Notes under the pieces: generated by a model
The model's database searches: none
What the model was told of the DNA's origin: nothing
Seen by the model: only the letters and a program-made list of their open reading frames with translations
In this document: positions 16,311-24,762 of the stretch, piece after piece
How the letters are laid out: the number at the start of each line of letters is the position of its first letter
Numbering within the stretch: the first letter of the stretch is position 1
Assembly: GCA_030535605.1 (NCBI GenBank)
Contig: JAUNRQ010000026.1
Location: 1-32,408 of the forward strand
Length of the DNA stretch: 32,408 nucleotides
Direction of reading: 5' to 3'
Source: Pseudoxanthomonas suwonensis
GTDB lineage: Bacteria; Pseudomonadota; Gammaproteobacteria; Xanthomonadales; Xanthomonadaceae
Program-made: the position numbers and the translations under genes

Positions 16311-17204
16311 ATGGACATCCACGACAACGAGCGGCCCCTGGAGGCCGGCATCCAGACCGATCTGGCCGGACGCATGAGTTACGGCGGCTACTTGCAGCTG
16401 GACACGCTGCTGTCGGCGCAGCGGCCGGTGTCGGACGAGCACGACGAAATGCTGTTCATCATCCAGCACCAGACCTCGGAGCTGTGGTTGAAGCTGCTGA
16501 TCCACGAATTGAAGGCGGCCGTGGTGCTGCTGCGGCAGGATCGCACCGGCGTGTTCCGCAAGGTGATGGCGCGTTGCAAGCGGGTGCTGGACCAGCTGAC
16601 CGCGCAATGGTCGGTGCTGGAGACGCTGACGCCGTCCGAATACCTCGAATTCCGCGACGCGTTGGGGCCGTCCTCGGGGTTCCAGTCGTTGCAGTACCGC
16701 ACGGTGGAGTTCCTGCTGGGCAACAAGAACGCGGCCATGCTCAAGGTGTTCGCGCACGACGAAAAGGCCCACGCCGGGCTGCAGGCGGTGCTGCAGGCGC
16801 CGAGCCTGTACGAGGAGTTCCTTGCCTATCTGGCACGCTGGGGCCACCCGATCCCGGAGGCGGCGCTGCAGCGTGACTTCTCGCGCCCGCATGCGATGGA
16901 CGAGGCGCTGCTGCCGGTGTTCCGGCGCATCTACGCCGACACCGACACCTGGTGGCGCGAATACGCGCTGTGCGAGGACCTGGTGGATCTGGAAACCCAG
17001 TTCCAGCTGTGGCGCTTCCGCCACATGCGCACGGTGATGCGCATCATCGGTTTTCGCAAGGGCACCGGTGGCTCCTCCGGCGTCGGCTTCCTCAAGCGCG
17101 CACTGGACCTGACCTTCTTCCCGGAACTGTTCGAAGTCCGCACCCACCTGGGGCCGGGCGGCGCTTACGGACCTGTGCACAACGACGACTCGCTGGCACC
17201 GTGA
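16311..17204 (+). CDS. kynA: Tryptophan 2,3-dioxygenase
   Basis: Haem enzyme that opens the indole ring of L-Trp to N-formylkynurenine, first step of the kynurenine pathway. The 297-residue product is very similar in pattern to the structurally known Xanthomonas enzyme: [40 protein letters not shown] (active-site His53), [20 protein letters not shown] (Arg115, carboxylate binding), [15 protein letters not shown] (proximal haem ligand His238), and [10 protein letters not shown]. The numbering is offset by two from the Xanthomonas residues I recall as His55, Arg117 and His240. Start at ATG 16311; a longer in-frame extension from 16179 is not family-like. No kynureninase or formamidase gene is adjacent. 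The stop overlaps a GTG start of the next gene. Confidence 0.96.
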   Translation: MDIHDNERPLEAGIQTDLAGRMSYGGYLQLDTLLSAQRPVSDEHDEMLFIIQHQTSELWLKLLIHELKAAVVLLRQDRTGVFRKVMARCKRVLDQLTAQWSVLETLTPSEYLEFRDALGPSSGFQSLQYRTVEFLLGNKNAAMLKVFAHDEKAHAGLQAVLQAPSLYEEFLAYLARWGHPIPEAALQRDFSRPHAMDEALLPVFRRIYADTDTWWREYALCEDLVDLETQFQLWRFRHMRTVMRIIGFRKGTGGSSGVGFLKRALDLTFFPELFEVRTHLGPGGAYGPVHNDDSLAP

Positions 17205-17857
17205 ACGCGTTGCTGCCGCTTCCGGTGCAACTGGGGAGCATCGGGCTGGCGGCGTGGGTCCTGTGGCGCGCAAGTCGCGAACTGCCGTGGTTCAAGGTGC
17301 GAGACGATGCCGAGGCGCGGCGGGTGCTCGTGGCCGGCGCGGTGCTGCTGATCGCGCTGCGGCTGTTCAACACCCACGGCGTGGCGGGCATGACGCTGCA
17401 CTTTCTCGGTACCAGCATTGCCGTGCTGATGTTCGGAACCGGGTTCGCGCTGTGGATCGCGGCACTGGCCAGCGCGATCATGTGGGCGATCGGCTGGGCG
17501 TGGCAGGGCTGGGCGGTGGACTTCCTGCTGACCGGCGCCTTGCCGGCAGCGGTGACGGTCGGCGTGGGTGCCTTCGTCCGCTTGCGCTTGCCAAGCAACA
17601 TCATGATCTACGTGCTCGGCAACGCCGCCGCTGCCGGAGCGCTGGCGATCGCCGCCTCGGTGATGGCCAAGGCATTGCTGAGCTGGCTGTCCGGTGCCGA
17701 ACGCGAGGCCACCCTGTACCTGCTGACCACCCCGCCGATGATGTTCGGCGAAGCCTTCTTCACTGGCGGAGTGATGGTGCTGGTGGTGGTCTACCGCCCG
17801 CACTGGTGCAGCAGTTTCGACGATGCCGCCTACCTGGGGGTGGACCGGCGCGTGTAG
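17201..17857 (+). CDS. CbiM-like polytopic membrane protein
   Basis: A 218-residue, highly hydrophobic protein with about six or seven membrane helices. The stretches [20 protein letters not shown] and [20 protein letters not shown], together with the central [20 protein letters not shown], recall the CbiM/energy-coupling-factor permease family (COG3235-type), whose characterised members carry cobalt or nickel. No ECF ATPase or transmembrane partner lies nearby, and the N-terminal Met-His metal loop of true CbiM is absent from the start, so a transport role is doubtful. Start is GTG 17201, overlapping the kynA stop (GTGA), so it is coupled to the dioxygenase. A profile search (PF01891) would confirm the family. 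Confidence 0.75.
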   Translation: MNALLPLPVQLGSIGLAAWVLWRASRELPWFKVRDDAEARRVLVAGAVLLIALRLFNTHGVAGMTLHFLGTSIAVLMFGTGFALWIAALASAIMWAIGWAWQGWAVDFLLTGALPAAVTVGVGAFVRLRLPSNIMIYVLGNAAAAGALAIAASVMAKALLSWLSGAEREATLYLLTTPPMMFGEAFFTGGVMVLVVVYRPHWCSSFDDAAYLGVDRRV

Positions 17858-18019
17858 CGGCGTTCTGCAGGCGATAGGCGACGCGGGAGCGGCGCGGCGC
17901 CGCGTTTCGCCGGACGATGCCAGTCGGAATGTTCATAGCGGCCAGTGGACCTGAATTCGGGGGACTCGCTCACGGGCTGCTAGGATTCGGCGACTGACAC
18001 GTTTCCGGGGAATCCGCCG

Positions 18020-19621
18020 ATGAGCCAACCGCAGCCGCCCGCGTCCGAAAAGCGCGGCCTCGTTACCCGCATGCTCGATGCCGTCGAGCGCGTCGGCAAC
18101 AAATTGCCGGACCCGGCGGTGTTGTTCCTGCTGTTGATGCTGGCGGTGTGGGCATTCTCGGCGTGGATGTCGACGATGAGTTTCACCGAACTGGATCCCC
18201 GCACCGGCGAGGCCATCCAGATCAACAACCTGCTGTCCGGCACCAGCCTGACGGCTTTCATGTCGCAGATGGTGCAGACCTTCGTCACCTTCCACCCGTT
18301 GGGCGTGGTGCTGGTGGCGATGCTGGGCCTTGGTGTGGCCGAGCACACCGGTTTCATCAACGCGGGCCTGCGCAAGTTGCTCTCGGTGACGCCGAAGATG
18401 CTGCTGACGCCGGTTCTGATCGGCGTCGGCATCCTGAGCCATGTGGCGGTGGACGCGGGCTACGTGCTGGTCATCCCGCTGGGAGCGGTGATCTTCCATG
18501 CCGCCGGGCGGCATCCGCTGGCGGGCATCGCCGCGGCCTTCGCGGGCGTGTCCGGCGGCTTTTCGGCCACTTTCATTCCCTCCAGCCTCGATCCGCTGCT
18601 GTCGGGGTTGACCCAGGCTTCGGCCAACCTCATCGATCCGGCGGTGGTGGTCAATCCGCTCAATAATTTCTTCTTCACCACGGCGTCGAGCTTCCTGATC
18701 ATGGCCGTGGGCTGGTTCCTCACCGACCGGGTCATCGAACCGCGACTGAGGCGCACCAAGGTCGATGGTGATGCTGCCGAAATGCCGGCCATGAGCGAGC
18801 TCGACGCACGCGAGCGCAAGGGGTTGTGGATGGCGCTTCTGTCGATGCTGGCGACCGTGGTGCTGCTGGTGGTGACGGCGCTGCCGGAAGCGTCGCCGTG
18901 GCGCGCCCCTGCCGAGGCCGGGGCGGGTGCAGGTTCACTGCTGGTGTCCGCCGCACCGATGATGCAGTCGATCGTGGCGCTGATCTTCATCTTCTTCCTG
19001 GTCCCGGGCATCGTCTACGGCTACGTGGCCGGTACGGTCGACAGCCACCGCGACATCGTCAAGGGCATGTCCAACGCGATGAGCGGCATGGGCTACTACA
19101 TCGTCATGGCGTTCTTCGCGGCCCAGTTCATCTACGCCTTCGGCCAGAGCAACATGGGAGCGTTGTTCGCGATCAAGGGTGCCAACTTCCTGCAGGCCAG
19201 TGGCCTGCCGATGGGCGCGACCATCGTCGGCATCGTGCTGCTGTCGGGGTTCGTCAACCTGCTGATCGGCTCTGCTTCGGCGAAGTGGGCGCTGATCGGC
19301 GCGATCATGGTGCCGATGATGATGCAGCTGGGCGTCTCCCCGGACCTGACCCAAGCGGCGTATCGCGTCGGCGATTCCTCGACCAACATCATTACACCGT
19401 TGTTGCCGTACTTCCCGCTGATCGTGGTGTTCTGCCAGCGTTATGTGAAGTCCGCCGGCATCGGCACCTTGCTGTCGATGATGCTGCCGTTCGCCATCAC
19501 CCTGCTGGTGGTCTGGAGCGCGTTCCTGCTGCTGTTCTGGGGACTGGGCCTGCCGCTTGGACTGGACAGCAGCTACGACTACGTCGCGCCCACCGCCGCC
19601 GGCGTCGCGCCCGCGCCCTGA
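18020..19621 (+). CDS. AbgT family transporter
   Basis: A 533-residue inner-membrane protein of the AbgT family, whose members are described as p-aminobenzoyl-glutamate importers or sulfonamide/antimetabolite efflux pumps. Signature segments are RVGNKLPDPAVLFLLLMLAV near the N-terminus, LGLGVAEHTGFINAGLRKLL, SHVAVDAGYVLVIPLGAVIF, GFSATFIPSSLDPLLSGLTQ, and the late YRVGDSSTNIITPLLPYFPL. About eleven to thirteen helices and two hairpins are expected. ATG 18020 fits the family start. It stands alone, with 162 nt upstream and 181 nt downstream. No pabB-type hydrolase (abgAB) is adjacent, so uptake of p-aminobenzoyl-glutamate cannot be inferred from context; efflux is equally possible. Confidence 0.92.
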   Translation: MSQPQPPASEKRGLVTRMLDAVERVGNKLPDPAVLFLLLMLAVWAFSAWMSTMSFTELDPRTGEAIQINNLLSGTSLTAFMSQMVQTFVTFHPLGVVLVAMLGLGVAEHTGFINAGLRKLLSVTPKMLLTPVLIGVGILSHVAVDAGYVLVIPLGAVIFHAAGRHPLAGIAAAFAGVSGGFSATFIPSSLDPLLSGLTQASANLIDPAVVVNPLNNFFFTTASSFLIMAVGWFLTDRVIEPRLRRTKVDGDAAEMPAMSELDARERKGLWMALLSMLATVVLLVVTALPEASPWRAPAEAGAGAGSLLVSAAPMMQSIVALIFIFFLVPGIVYGYVAGTVDSHRDIVKGMSNAMSGMGYYIVMAFFAAQFIYAFGQSNMGALFAIKGANFLQASGLPMGATIVGIVLLSGFVNLLIGSASAKWALIGAIMVPMMMQLGVSPDLTQAAYRVGDSSTNIITPLLPYFPLIVVFCQRYVKSAGIGTLLSMMLPFAITLLVVWSAFLLLFWGLGLPLGLDSSYDYVAPTAAGVAPAP

Positions 19622-19655
19622 GCGAGGCGCGGCAGCCCTCGTGGTAACCGATGCA

Positions 19656-19679
19656 GCCGGCGGCGCTGCCGCCGCCGGC
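19656..19679 (+). terminator. GC-rich hairpin after AbgT gene
   Basis: Perfect 9-bp arms GCCGGCGGC / GCCGCCGGC around GCTGCC, 35 nt after the stop codon of the AbgT-family gene. There is no T run, so it may act only as a 3'-end stabiliser or as a Rho-assisted pause site. Confidence 0.45.
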
Positions 19680-19802
19680 CGGTGACGGCAGCCGCGGGGC
19701 GCCGCCGGATAACCTGAATGCACTATTGACGACAATCGCCGCGAGCGCGATGCTCGCCTGTCGCCTGCGCCAGCGGGTACGCCAACGCGAGGGAGCTACA
19801 TC

Positions 19803-21392
19803 GTGTCCAATCCATTGCCCGCCACCGCCGAAAGGACCTTCCTCGGTCACCCGCGCGGCCTGTTCATGCTGTTCTTTGCCGAAATGTGGGAGCGCTTCTC
19901 CTACTACGGCATGCGCGCGCTGCTCATGTTCTACCTGGTCAAGCATTGGCTGTTCTCCGATGCCGATGCGTCCATGGTGTATGGCTCCTACACCGCGCTG
20001 GTGTACATCGCGCCGGTAATCGGCGGTTATCTGGCCGACCGTTACCTGGGGCAGCGCAAGGCGGTGCTCTACGGTGCCATCCTGCTGACCTTCGGCCACT
20101 TCCTGATGGCTTTCGAAGGGCAGGGCGGTGGCGACACCAGCTTCCTCAACATCTTCTGGCTGGCGCTGTCGTTCATCATCGTCGGCTCCGGCTTCCTGAA
20201 GGCCAACATCTCGGTGATGGTCGGGCAGCTGTACCCGCGCACCGACGTGCGCCGCGACGGCGCGTACACGATCTTCTACATGGGCATCAATCTGGGCGCC
20301 GCGCTGGGTTCGCTGCTGTGCGGTTACCTCGGTGAAACCTACGGCTGGAAGTACGGCTTCGGCGCGGCCGGCATCGGCATGCTGCTGGGCCTGATCGTGT
20401 TCGTGCTGGGCAAGCCGCTGCTGCGCGGCAACGGCGAATCTCGCGATCCGGCCAAGCTGCGCGAGCGCGTGGCCGGCATCCCGTTCGAGTGGATGCTCTA
20501 CCTCGTCGGCCTGGTGGCGGTCGCGGCGTGCTGGTGGATGGTGCAGAACCAGTCGGCGGTGATGTGGCTGCTGGGCATCGGCGGCGTGGTGCTGCTGGCC
20601 TACGTGTTCTTCTTTGCCCTGCCGAAGCTGGATTCGCACGCGCGCCAGCGAATCATCGCGGCCTTGATCCTGATCTTCGGCTCGATCCTGTTCTGGGCGC
20701 TGTTCGAGCAGGCCGGCTCGTCGCTGAACCTGTACACCGACCGCAATGTCGACCGCAGTTTCCTGGGCTGGGACGTCCCCGCCTCGATGTTCCAGTCGCT
20801 CAACGCGATCTACATCATCCTGCTGGCGCCGCTGTTCGCCGCGTTGTGGACCTGGCTGGGGCGCCGCAACCTGGAGCCGAGCACCGGTGCCAAGTTCGGC
20901 CTCGGGATGGTACAGCTGGGGCTGGGCTTCTTCGTGCTGGTGGCCGGTGCCAAGGCCGCGGGCTTGGGCAACCTGACCCCGGTCATCTTCATCTTCCTGC
21001 TGTACCTGCTGCACACCATGGGCGAGCTGTGCCTGTCGCCGGTGGGCCTGTCGGCGATGAATCGGTTGGCGCCGGCACACATGGCCAGCCTGATCATGGG
21101 TACGTGGTTCTTCGCCTCGGCCACCGGCAACTTCGCCGCCGGCATGATCTCCGCGGCCACCGGTGCCGGCGCGGCCGCCGGCGAAGATGCGTCGCAGGCG
21201 GTCGTGCTGGATGTCTACACCACGGTCGGCTGGGTCGCGGTCGGCGTGGGCGTGTTCTTCGTGCTCGTCTCGCCGCTGATCAAGCGCCTGATGCACCTCG
21301 AGACGCTGCGCGACCACGACGAGCTGGCCGGTGAGCCGGCGTTGGGCGAGCCGCAGGCGGCCGGCATGCGCGTGGACCAGGAAACCCGCTGA
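19803..21392 (+). CDS. Peptide MFS transporter (POT/PTR family)
   Basis: Proton-coupled di/tripeptide importer in the inner membrane, 529 residues. The first helix carries the proton-coupling motif ExxER as AEMWERFSYYGMRALLMFYL (Glu27, Glu30, Arg31). Further hallmarks are GGYLADRYLGQRKAVLYGAI, VGSGFLKANISVMVGQLYP, DGAYTIFYMGINLGAALGSL (PTR2 signature), and the later FWALFEQAGSSLNLYTDRNV and HTMGELCLSPVGLSAMNRLA. About fourteen helices are expected. Start is a GTG at 19803 with GGGAG about 8 nt upstream. A strong terminator follows, so the gene is monocistronic. Substrates are inferred from the family; the intact ExxER and FEQ motifs support a working peptide transporter. Confidence 0.94.
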   Translation: MSNPLPATAERTFLGHPRGLFMLFFAEMWERFSYYGMRALLMFYLVKHWLFSDADASMVYGSYTALVYIAPVIGGYLADRYLGQRKAVLYGAILLTFGHFLMAFEGQGGGDTSFLNIFWLALSFIIVGSGFLKANISVMVGQLYPRTDVRRDGAYTIFYMGINLGAALGSLLCGYLGETYGWKYGFGAAGIGMLLGLIVFVLGKPLLRGNGESRDPAKLRERVAGIPFEWMLYLVGLVAVAACWWMVQNQSAVMWLLGIGGVVLLAYVFFFALPKLDSHARQRIIAALILIFGSILFWALFEQAGSSLNLYTDRNVDRSFLGWDVPASMFQSLNAIYIILLAPLFAALWTWLGRRNLEPSTGAKFGLGMVQLGLGFFVLVAGAKAAGLGNLTPVIFIFLLYLLHTMGELCLSPVGLSAMNRLAPAHMASLIMGTWFFASATGNFAAGMISAATGAGAAAGEDASQAVVLDVYTTVGWVAVGVGVFFVLVSPLIKRLMHLETLRDHDELAGEPALGEPQAAGMRVDQETR

Positions 21393-21416
21393 GCCGGGTG
21401 AAGCAGTGACTCCGGG

Positions 21417-21442
21417 AAACGGCAGCTTCGGCTGCCGTTTTT
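21417..21442 (+). terminator. Rho-independent terminator of peptide transporter gene
   Basis: Perfect 10-bp arms AAACGGCAGC / GCTGCCGTTT around a TTCG tetraloop, followed by two more T residues (five T in all), 24 nt after the stop codon. It is the clearest intrinsic terminator in the window. Confidence 0.9.
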
Positions 21443-21543
21443 CGTTGGCGTCATCCCGATCGATGTCCGGCACGCGTGGCGGCAGCGCTGTCTCCGGCGG
21501 GTAGCCATGAAACCAGGCCGGCCCTTCCACTGGAGGTTGGTGT

Positions 21544-22083
21544 TCAGTCCTCGCCGATCGCCGGGATGCCGCGCTCGAGCTTGTCCAGCAACCGCTGCAG
21601 ATGGTGCCGTTCGCCCGCGTCCAGCCTGGCCAGCAGACGCGCCTCGATCCTGAGCGCCAGCGGCGCCACCTCGGCGTGCACCGCCCGGCCGGCCGGTGAC
21701 AGCGCCAGCACAGAGCGGCGCCGGTCCTCGTCGGCGGTATCGCGCAGCAGCAGGCCGCGTTGCAGCAAGCGCGCCAGTGCGCGGCTGACCGCGACCTTGT
21801 CCATGGCCGTGCGTTCGGCGACGTCGGCTGCGGAGAGGCCGGGAAATCGACCAAGCACCGCGATCACGCGCCATTCGGTGACGCCGATGCCGAAGCGCTC
21901 GGCGTAGACATCGGCGATGCGCTGGCTGATGCGGTTGGACAGCACCGACAGCCGGTAGGGCACGAAGGATTCCAGGACCAGCGCGTCGGCGTCAGCCGCC
22001 AGTTCCGTGTCCGCTGCGTGCTGCCTTGTGATCGCTGCCGGCTTGCCGCCCATACCCGTTCCGCCACTTGAAAATGGTTTCAT
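21544..22083 (-). CDS. MarR family regulator, probable repressor of hppD
   Basis: A 179-residue winged-helix regulator with the MarR layout: a dimer helix (VPYRLSVLSNRISQRIADVY), helix-turn-helix (LSAADVAERTAMDKVAVSRA), a basic wing with DTADEDRRRSVLALSPAGRA (the DxR/R pattern) and C-terminal dimer helices. It is divergent from hppD with 74 nt between ATGs, and a perfect palindrome occupies the space, so it probably senses a tyrosine-pathway intermediate and represses hppD (and perhaps hmgA) and itself. Start is uncertain: the ATG at 22083 overlaps the operator and would coincide with the expected transcription start (leaderless), whereas ATG 22053 gives a 169-residue protein with a weak purine-rich upstream stretch. 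The regulatory target is inference from position. Confidence 0.88.
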   Translation of the reverse strand: MKPFSSGGTGMGGKPAAITRQHAADTELAADADALVLESFVPYRLSVLSNRISQRIADVYAERFGIGVTEWRVIAVLGRFPGLSAADVAERTAMDKVAVSRALARLLQRGLLLRDTADEDRRRSVLALSPAGRAVHAEVAPLALRIEARLLARLDAGERHHLQRLLDKLERGIPAIGED

Positions 22084-22096
22084 TTGAAACTATAAC
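22068..22096 (+). promoter_or_regulatory. hppD promoter with MarR-type operator in the spacer
   Basis: TTGAAA (22068-22073) and TATAAC (22091-22096) are separated by exactly 17 nt, and the spacer contains the perfect palindrome GTTTCA-TT-TGAAAC (22077-22090). A bound repressor would cover the whole core promoter. On the opposite strand TATAGT (22094-22089) with TTGCGC (22116-22111), 16 nt apart, could serve the divergent regulator, so one site could control both genes. The elements are seen; their use is inferred. Confidence 0.8.
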
Positions 22097-22157
22097 GTCC
22101 GCATGCCGGTGCGCAAGCACCATTCCCCGCGAACCACGCCTTTCCCAGGAGCCGCTC

Positions 22158-23258
22158 ATGTCCGTGCAACGTGCCGTCATCGACCAGGATATCGGGATGA
22201 CCCCGACCACCTTCGACAACCCCATGGGCATCAACGGTTTCGAGTTCGTCGAATTCGCCGCGCCGGCCGGAGAGGGTGCGCGCATGCGCGAATACCTCGA
22301 GGGCATGGGGTTCACCGCGATCGCCAGGCACAAGGACCGCGACATCACCCTGTTCCGGCAGGGTGGCATCAACTTCCTGCTGAACGAGACCACCGAGTCG
22401 TTCGCGTCGGCCTTCGCCGAAACGCACGGCCCGTCGGCCTGCGGTTTCGCGATCAACTTCGACCAGCCGTCCTCCAAGGTGCTGGAACACGTGCTGGCCA
22501 ACGGCGGTGAAGCGATCGACGTCAAGGCCGACAGCAAGGCGGTCGATGCGCCGGTGATCAAGGGCATCGGCGACTGCATGCTGTACCTGGTGGACAGCGG
22601 CAAGGCCGACCTGTACGGCGACTTCGAGCCGCTGGACGGGGTCGACCAGCAGCCCAAGGGCTTCGGCCTGACCTTCATCGACCATCTCACGCACAACCTG
22701 TTCCTGGGCAACATGCAGAAGTGGTCGGACTACTACGAGAAGCTGTTCAACTTCCGCGAGATCCGCTACTTCGACATCAAGGGCGCCAAGACCGGCCTGC
22801 TGTCCAAGGCGATGACCGCACCGGATGGCATCGTGCGCATCCCGCTGAACGAGTCGAGCGACGAGAAGAGCCAGATCAACGAGTACCTGCGCGACTACAA
22901 GGGCGAGGGCATCCAGCACATCGCGCTGTTCACCAACGACATCTACGAATCGGTGGAGGCCATGCACGCCAAGGGCGTGAAGTTCCTCGACACGCCGGAC
23001 ACCTACTTCGACGTGATCGACGTGCGCGTGCCCGAGCATGGCGAGGACGTGCCGCGCCTGCGGAAGAACTCGATCCTGATCGATGCCGATCCGGAGACCA
23101 AGCAGCGCAAGCTGTTGCAGATCTTCACCCAGAACGCGTTCGGCCCGATCTTCTTCGAGATCATCCAGCGCAAGGGCAACGAGGGCTTCGGCGAAGGCAA
23201 TTTCCAGGCGCTGTTCGAATCGATCGAGCGCGACCAGATGAAGCGCGGGGTGCTGTAA
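22158..23258 (+). CDS. hppD: 4-hydroxyphenylpyruvate dioxygenase
   Basis: Non-haem Fe(II) enzyme converting 4-hydroxyphenylpyruvate to homogentisate in tyrosine and phenylalanine breakdown. The 366-residue product has the two vicinal-oxygen-chelate domains; iron ligands are His176 (FIDHLTHN), His254 (IQHIALFTND) and Glu334 (IFFEIIQRKG). The C-terminal GNFQALFESIERDQMKRGVL is the family's closing helix. ATG 22158 follows CAGGAG at 6-nt spacing; an in-frame ATG at 22068 would overlap the promoter and is rejected. The upstream promoter has the operator palindrome in its spacer, and the divergent MarR gene is the likely regulator. hmgA, the next pathway step, follows after 148 nt. Confidence 0.97.
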   Translation: MSVQRAVIDQDIGMTPTTFDNPMGINGFEFVEFAAPAGEGARMREYLEGMGFTAIARHKDRDITLFRQGGINFLLNETTESFASAFAETHGPSACGFAINFDQPSSKVLEHVLANGGEAIDVKADSKAVDAPVIKGIGDCMLYLVDSGKADLYGDFEPLDGVDQQPKGFGLTFIDHLTHNLFLGNMQKWSDYYEKLFNFREIRYFDIKGAKTGLLSKAMTAPDGIVRIPLNESSDEKSQINEYLRDYKGEGIQHIALFTNDIYESVEAMHAKGVKFLDTPDTYFDVIDVRVPEHGEDVPRLRKNSILIDADPETKQRKLLQIFTQNAFGPIFFEIIQRKGNEGFGEGNFQALFESIERDQMKRGVL

Positions 23259-23274
23259 ACCGCACAGCCTGCGC

Positions 23275-23292
23275 AGCGGAGCATGTTCCGCT
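23275..23292 (+). repeat. Small hairpin repeat, copy 1
   Basis: AGCGGA / TCCGCT arms around GCATGT, just after hppD. The left arm belongs to GCGCAGCGGAGCA (23271-23283), which recurs at 23344-23356 in copy 2. REP-like in size and placement, but only two copies are visible here. Confidence 0.5.
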
Positions 23293-23343
23293 TGATGTCC
23301 GGGCTTCAACCGGTGGAACAGGCTTCTGCCGGTGTTCGCAAAC

Positions 23344-23364
23344 GCGCAGCGGAGCACGCTGCGC
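23344..23364 (+). repeat. Small hairpin repeat, copy 2
   Basis: Perfect 8-bp arms GCGCAGCG / CGCTGCGC around GAGCA, 43 nt before the hmgA start. Shares GCGCAGCGGAGCA with copy 1. It may be a REP-type element or a processing/attenuation hairpin between hppD and hmgA; whether it occurs elsewhere in the genome cannot be seen. Confidence 0.55.
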
Positions 23365-23406
23365 TCCACACACGGCGGGCAGGGCCCGGCCATCCGAGGT
23401 GATTGC

Positions 23407-24762
23407 ATGACCACGCAGCCGGACAACGTTCTCCCCATCCACGCGCACGACGACGCCCGCATCCGCCAGACCGGCTACATGAGCGGCTTCGGCAACGAGT
23501 TCGCCACCGAGGCGATCCCGGGCACCCTGCCGGACGGCCGCAACTCGCCGCAGGTGGTGGCCCACGGCTTGTACGCCGAGCAGTTGACCGGCACCGCGTT
23601 CACCGCGCCGCGACACCAGAACCGTCGCAGTTGGCTGTACCGGATCCGCCCGGCGGCGATGCACGGTGCGTTCGAGCCGCTGCATCACAACCACTTCCAC
23701 AACGATTTCGGCGATGGTCCGGTGACCCCGGATCAGCTGCGCTGGAGTCCGCTGCCGATCCCCGAGACCCCGGTGGATTTCCTTGATGGCCTGTTCACCA
23801 TGGCGGGCAACGGCGGGCCGGCGGCCGCCATCGGCATCGGCGTGCACCTGTACGCGGCCAACGCGTCGATGGACGGGCGTTTCTTCTACAACGCCGATGG
23901 CGAGATGCTGATCGTGCCGCAGCAGGGGCGCCTGGTGATCGCCACCGAACTGGGGGTGATGGAAGTCGAACCGCAGGAGATCGCGGTGATTCCGCGCGGC
24001 GTGCGCTTCCGTGTCGAGCTGCCCGACGGCGCATCGCGCGGCTACGTGTGCGAGAACTTCGGTCCGTTCATGCGCATCCCCGACCTCGGGCCCATCGGCA
24101 GCAACGGACTGGCGAATCCGCGCGACTTCCTCACGCCGCAGGCCAGCTACGAGGATGTCGAAGGCGATTTCGAGCTCGTCGCCAAGTTCCAGGGCCACCT
24201 GTGGCGGGCCGACATCGGTCATTCGCCGCTGGACGTCGTCGGCTGGCACGGCAACCACGTGCCCTACAAGTACGACCTGCGCAAGTTCAACACCATCGGT
24301 TCGATCAGCTTCGACCACCCGGATCCGTCGATTTTCCTGGTGCTGACCTCGCCGACCGACACCCCGGGCGTGGGCAATCTCGATTTCGTGATCTTCGGGC
24401 CGCGCGTGCTGGCGATGCAGGACACGTTCCGCCCGCCGTGGTTCCACCGCAACATCGCCAGCGAGTTCATGGGCCTGATCCACGGCGCCTACGACGCCAA
24501 GGCCGAAGGCTTCGCCCCAGGCGGCGGCTCGCTGCACAACTGCATGACCGGCCACGGTCCGGATGCGGCGACGTTCGAGAAGGCTTCGCGCAGCGACACC
24601 TCCGTGCCCGACTACATCCGCGACACCATGGCGTTCATGTTCGAATCACGCGCGGTGATCCGCCCGACCACGCAGGCCATCGAGGCGCCGCACCGGCAGC
24701 GCGACTACCAGGCCTGCTGGGCCGGGTTGAAGAAGCACTTCAAGGCACCGTCGCGGACCTGA
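23407..24762 (+). CDS. hmgA: Homogentisate 1,2-dioxygenase
   Basis: Fe(II) dioxygenase that opens homogentisate to maleylacetoacetate, the step after HppD. The 451-residue product shows [19 protein letters not shown] near the start, then the family's [60 protein letters not shown], and [20 protein letters not shown] with the late [18 protein letters not shown], which contain the His and Glu metal ligands. ATG 23407 has GAGGTGA 4 nt upstream; the longer frame from 23332 overlaps the hairpin repeat and is rejected. It probably shares a transcript with hppD. Fumarylacetoacetase and maleylacetoacetate isomerase genes are not adjacent. Its 3' end overlaps the convergent kinase gene by 23 nt. Confidence 0.97.
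   Translation: MTTQPDNVLPIHAHDDARIRQTGYMSGFGNEFATEAIPGTLPDGRNSPQVVAHGLYAEQLTGTAFTAPRHQNRRSWLYRIRPAAMHGAFEPLHHNHFHNDFGDGPVTPDQLRWSPLPIPETPVDFLDGLFTMAGNGGPAAAIGIGVHLYAANASMDGRFFYNADGEMLIVPQQGRLVIATELGVMEVEPQEIAVIPRGVRFRVELPDGASRGYVCENFGPFMRIPDLGPIGSNGLANPRDFLTPQASYEDVEGDFELVAKFQGHLWRADIGHSPLDVVGWHGNHVPYKYDLRKFNTIGSISFDHPDPSIFLVLTSPTDTPGVGNLDFVIFGPRVLAMQDTFRPPWFHRNIASEFMGLIHGAYDAKAEGFAPGGGSLHNCMTGHGPDAATFEKASRSDTSVPDYIRDTMAFMFESRAVIRPTTQAIEAPHRQRDYQACWAGLKKHFKAPSRT

Noticed and set aside
17858..18019. Possible promoter TAGGAT before the AbgT gene
   Set aside because: A -10-like hexamer at 17981-17986 exists, but no matching -35 box is seen and the evidence is too weak.
19720..19760. TTGACG-like -35 box for the peptide transporter gene
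   Set aside because: No acceptable -10 sequence lies 16-18 nt downstream, so I did not mark a promoter.
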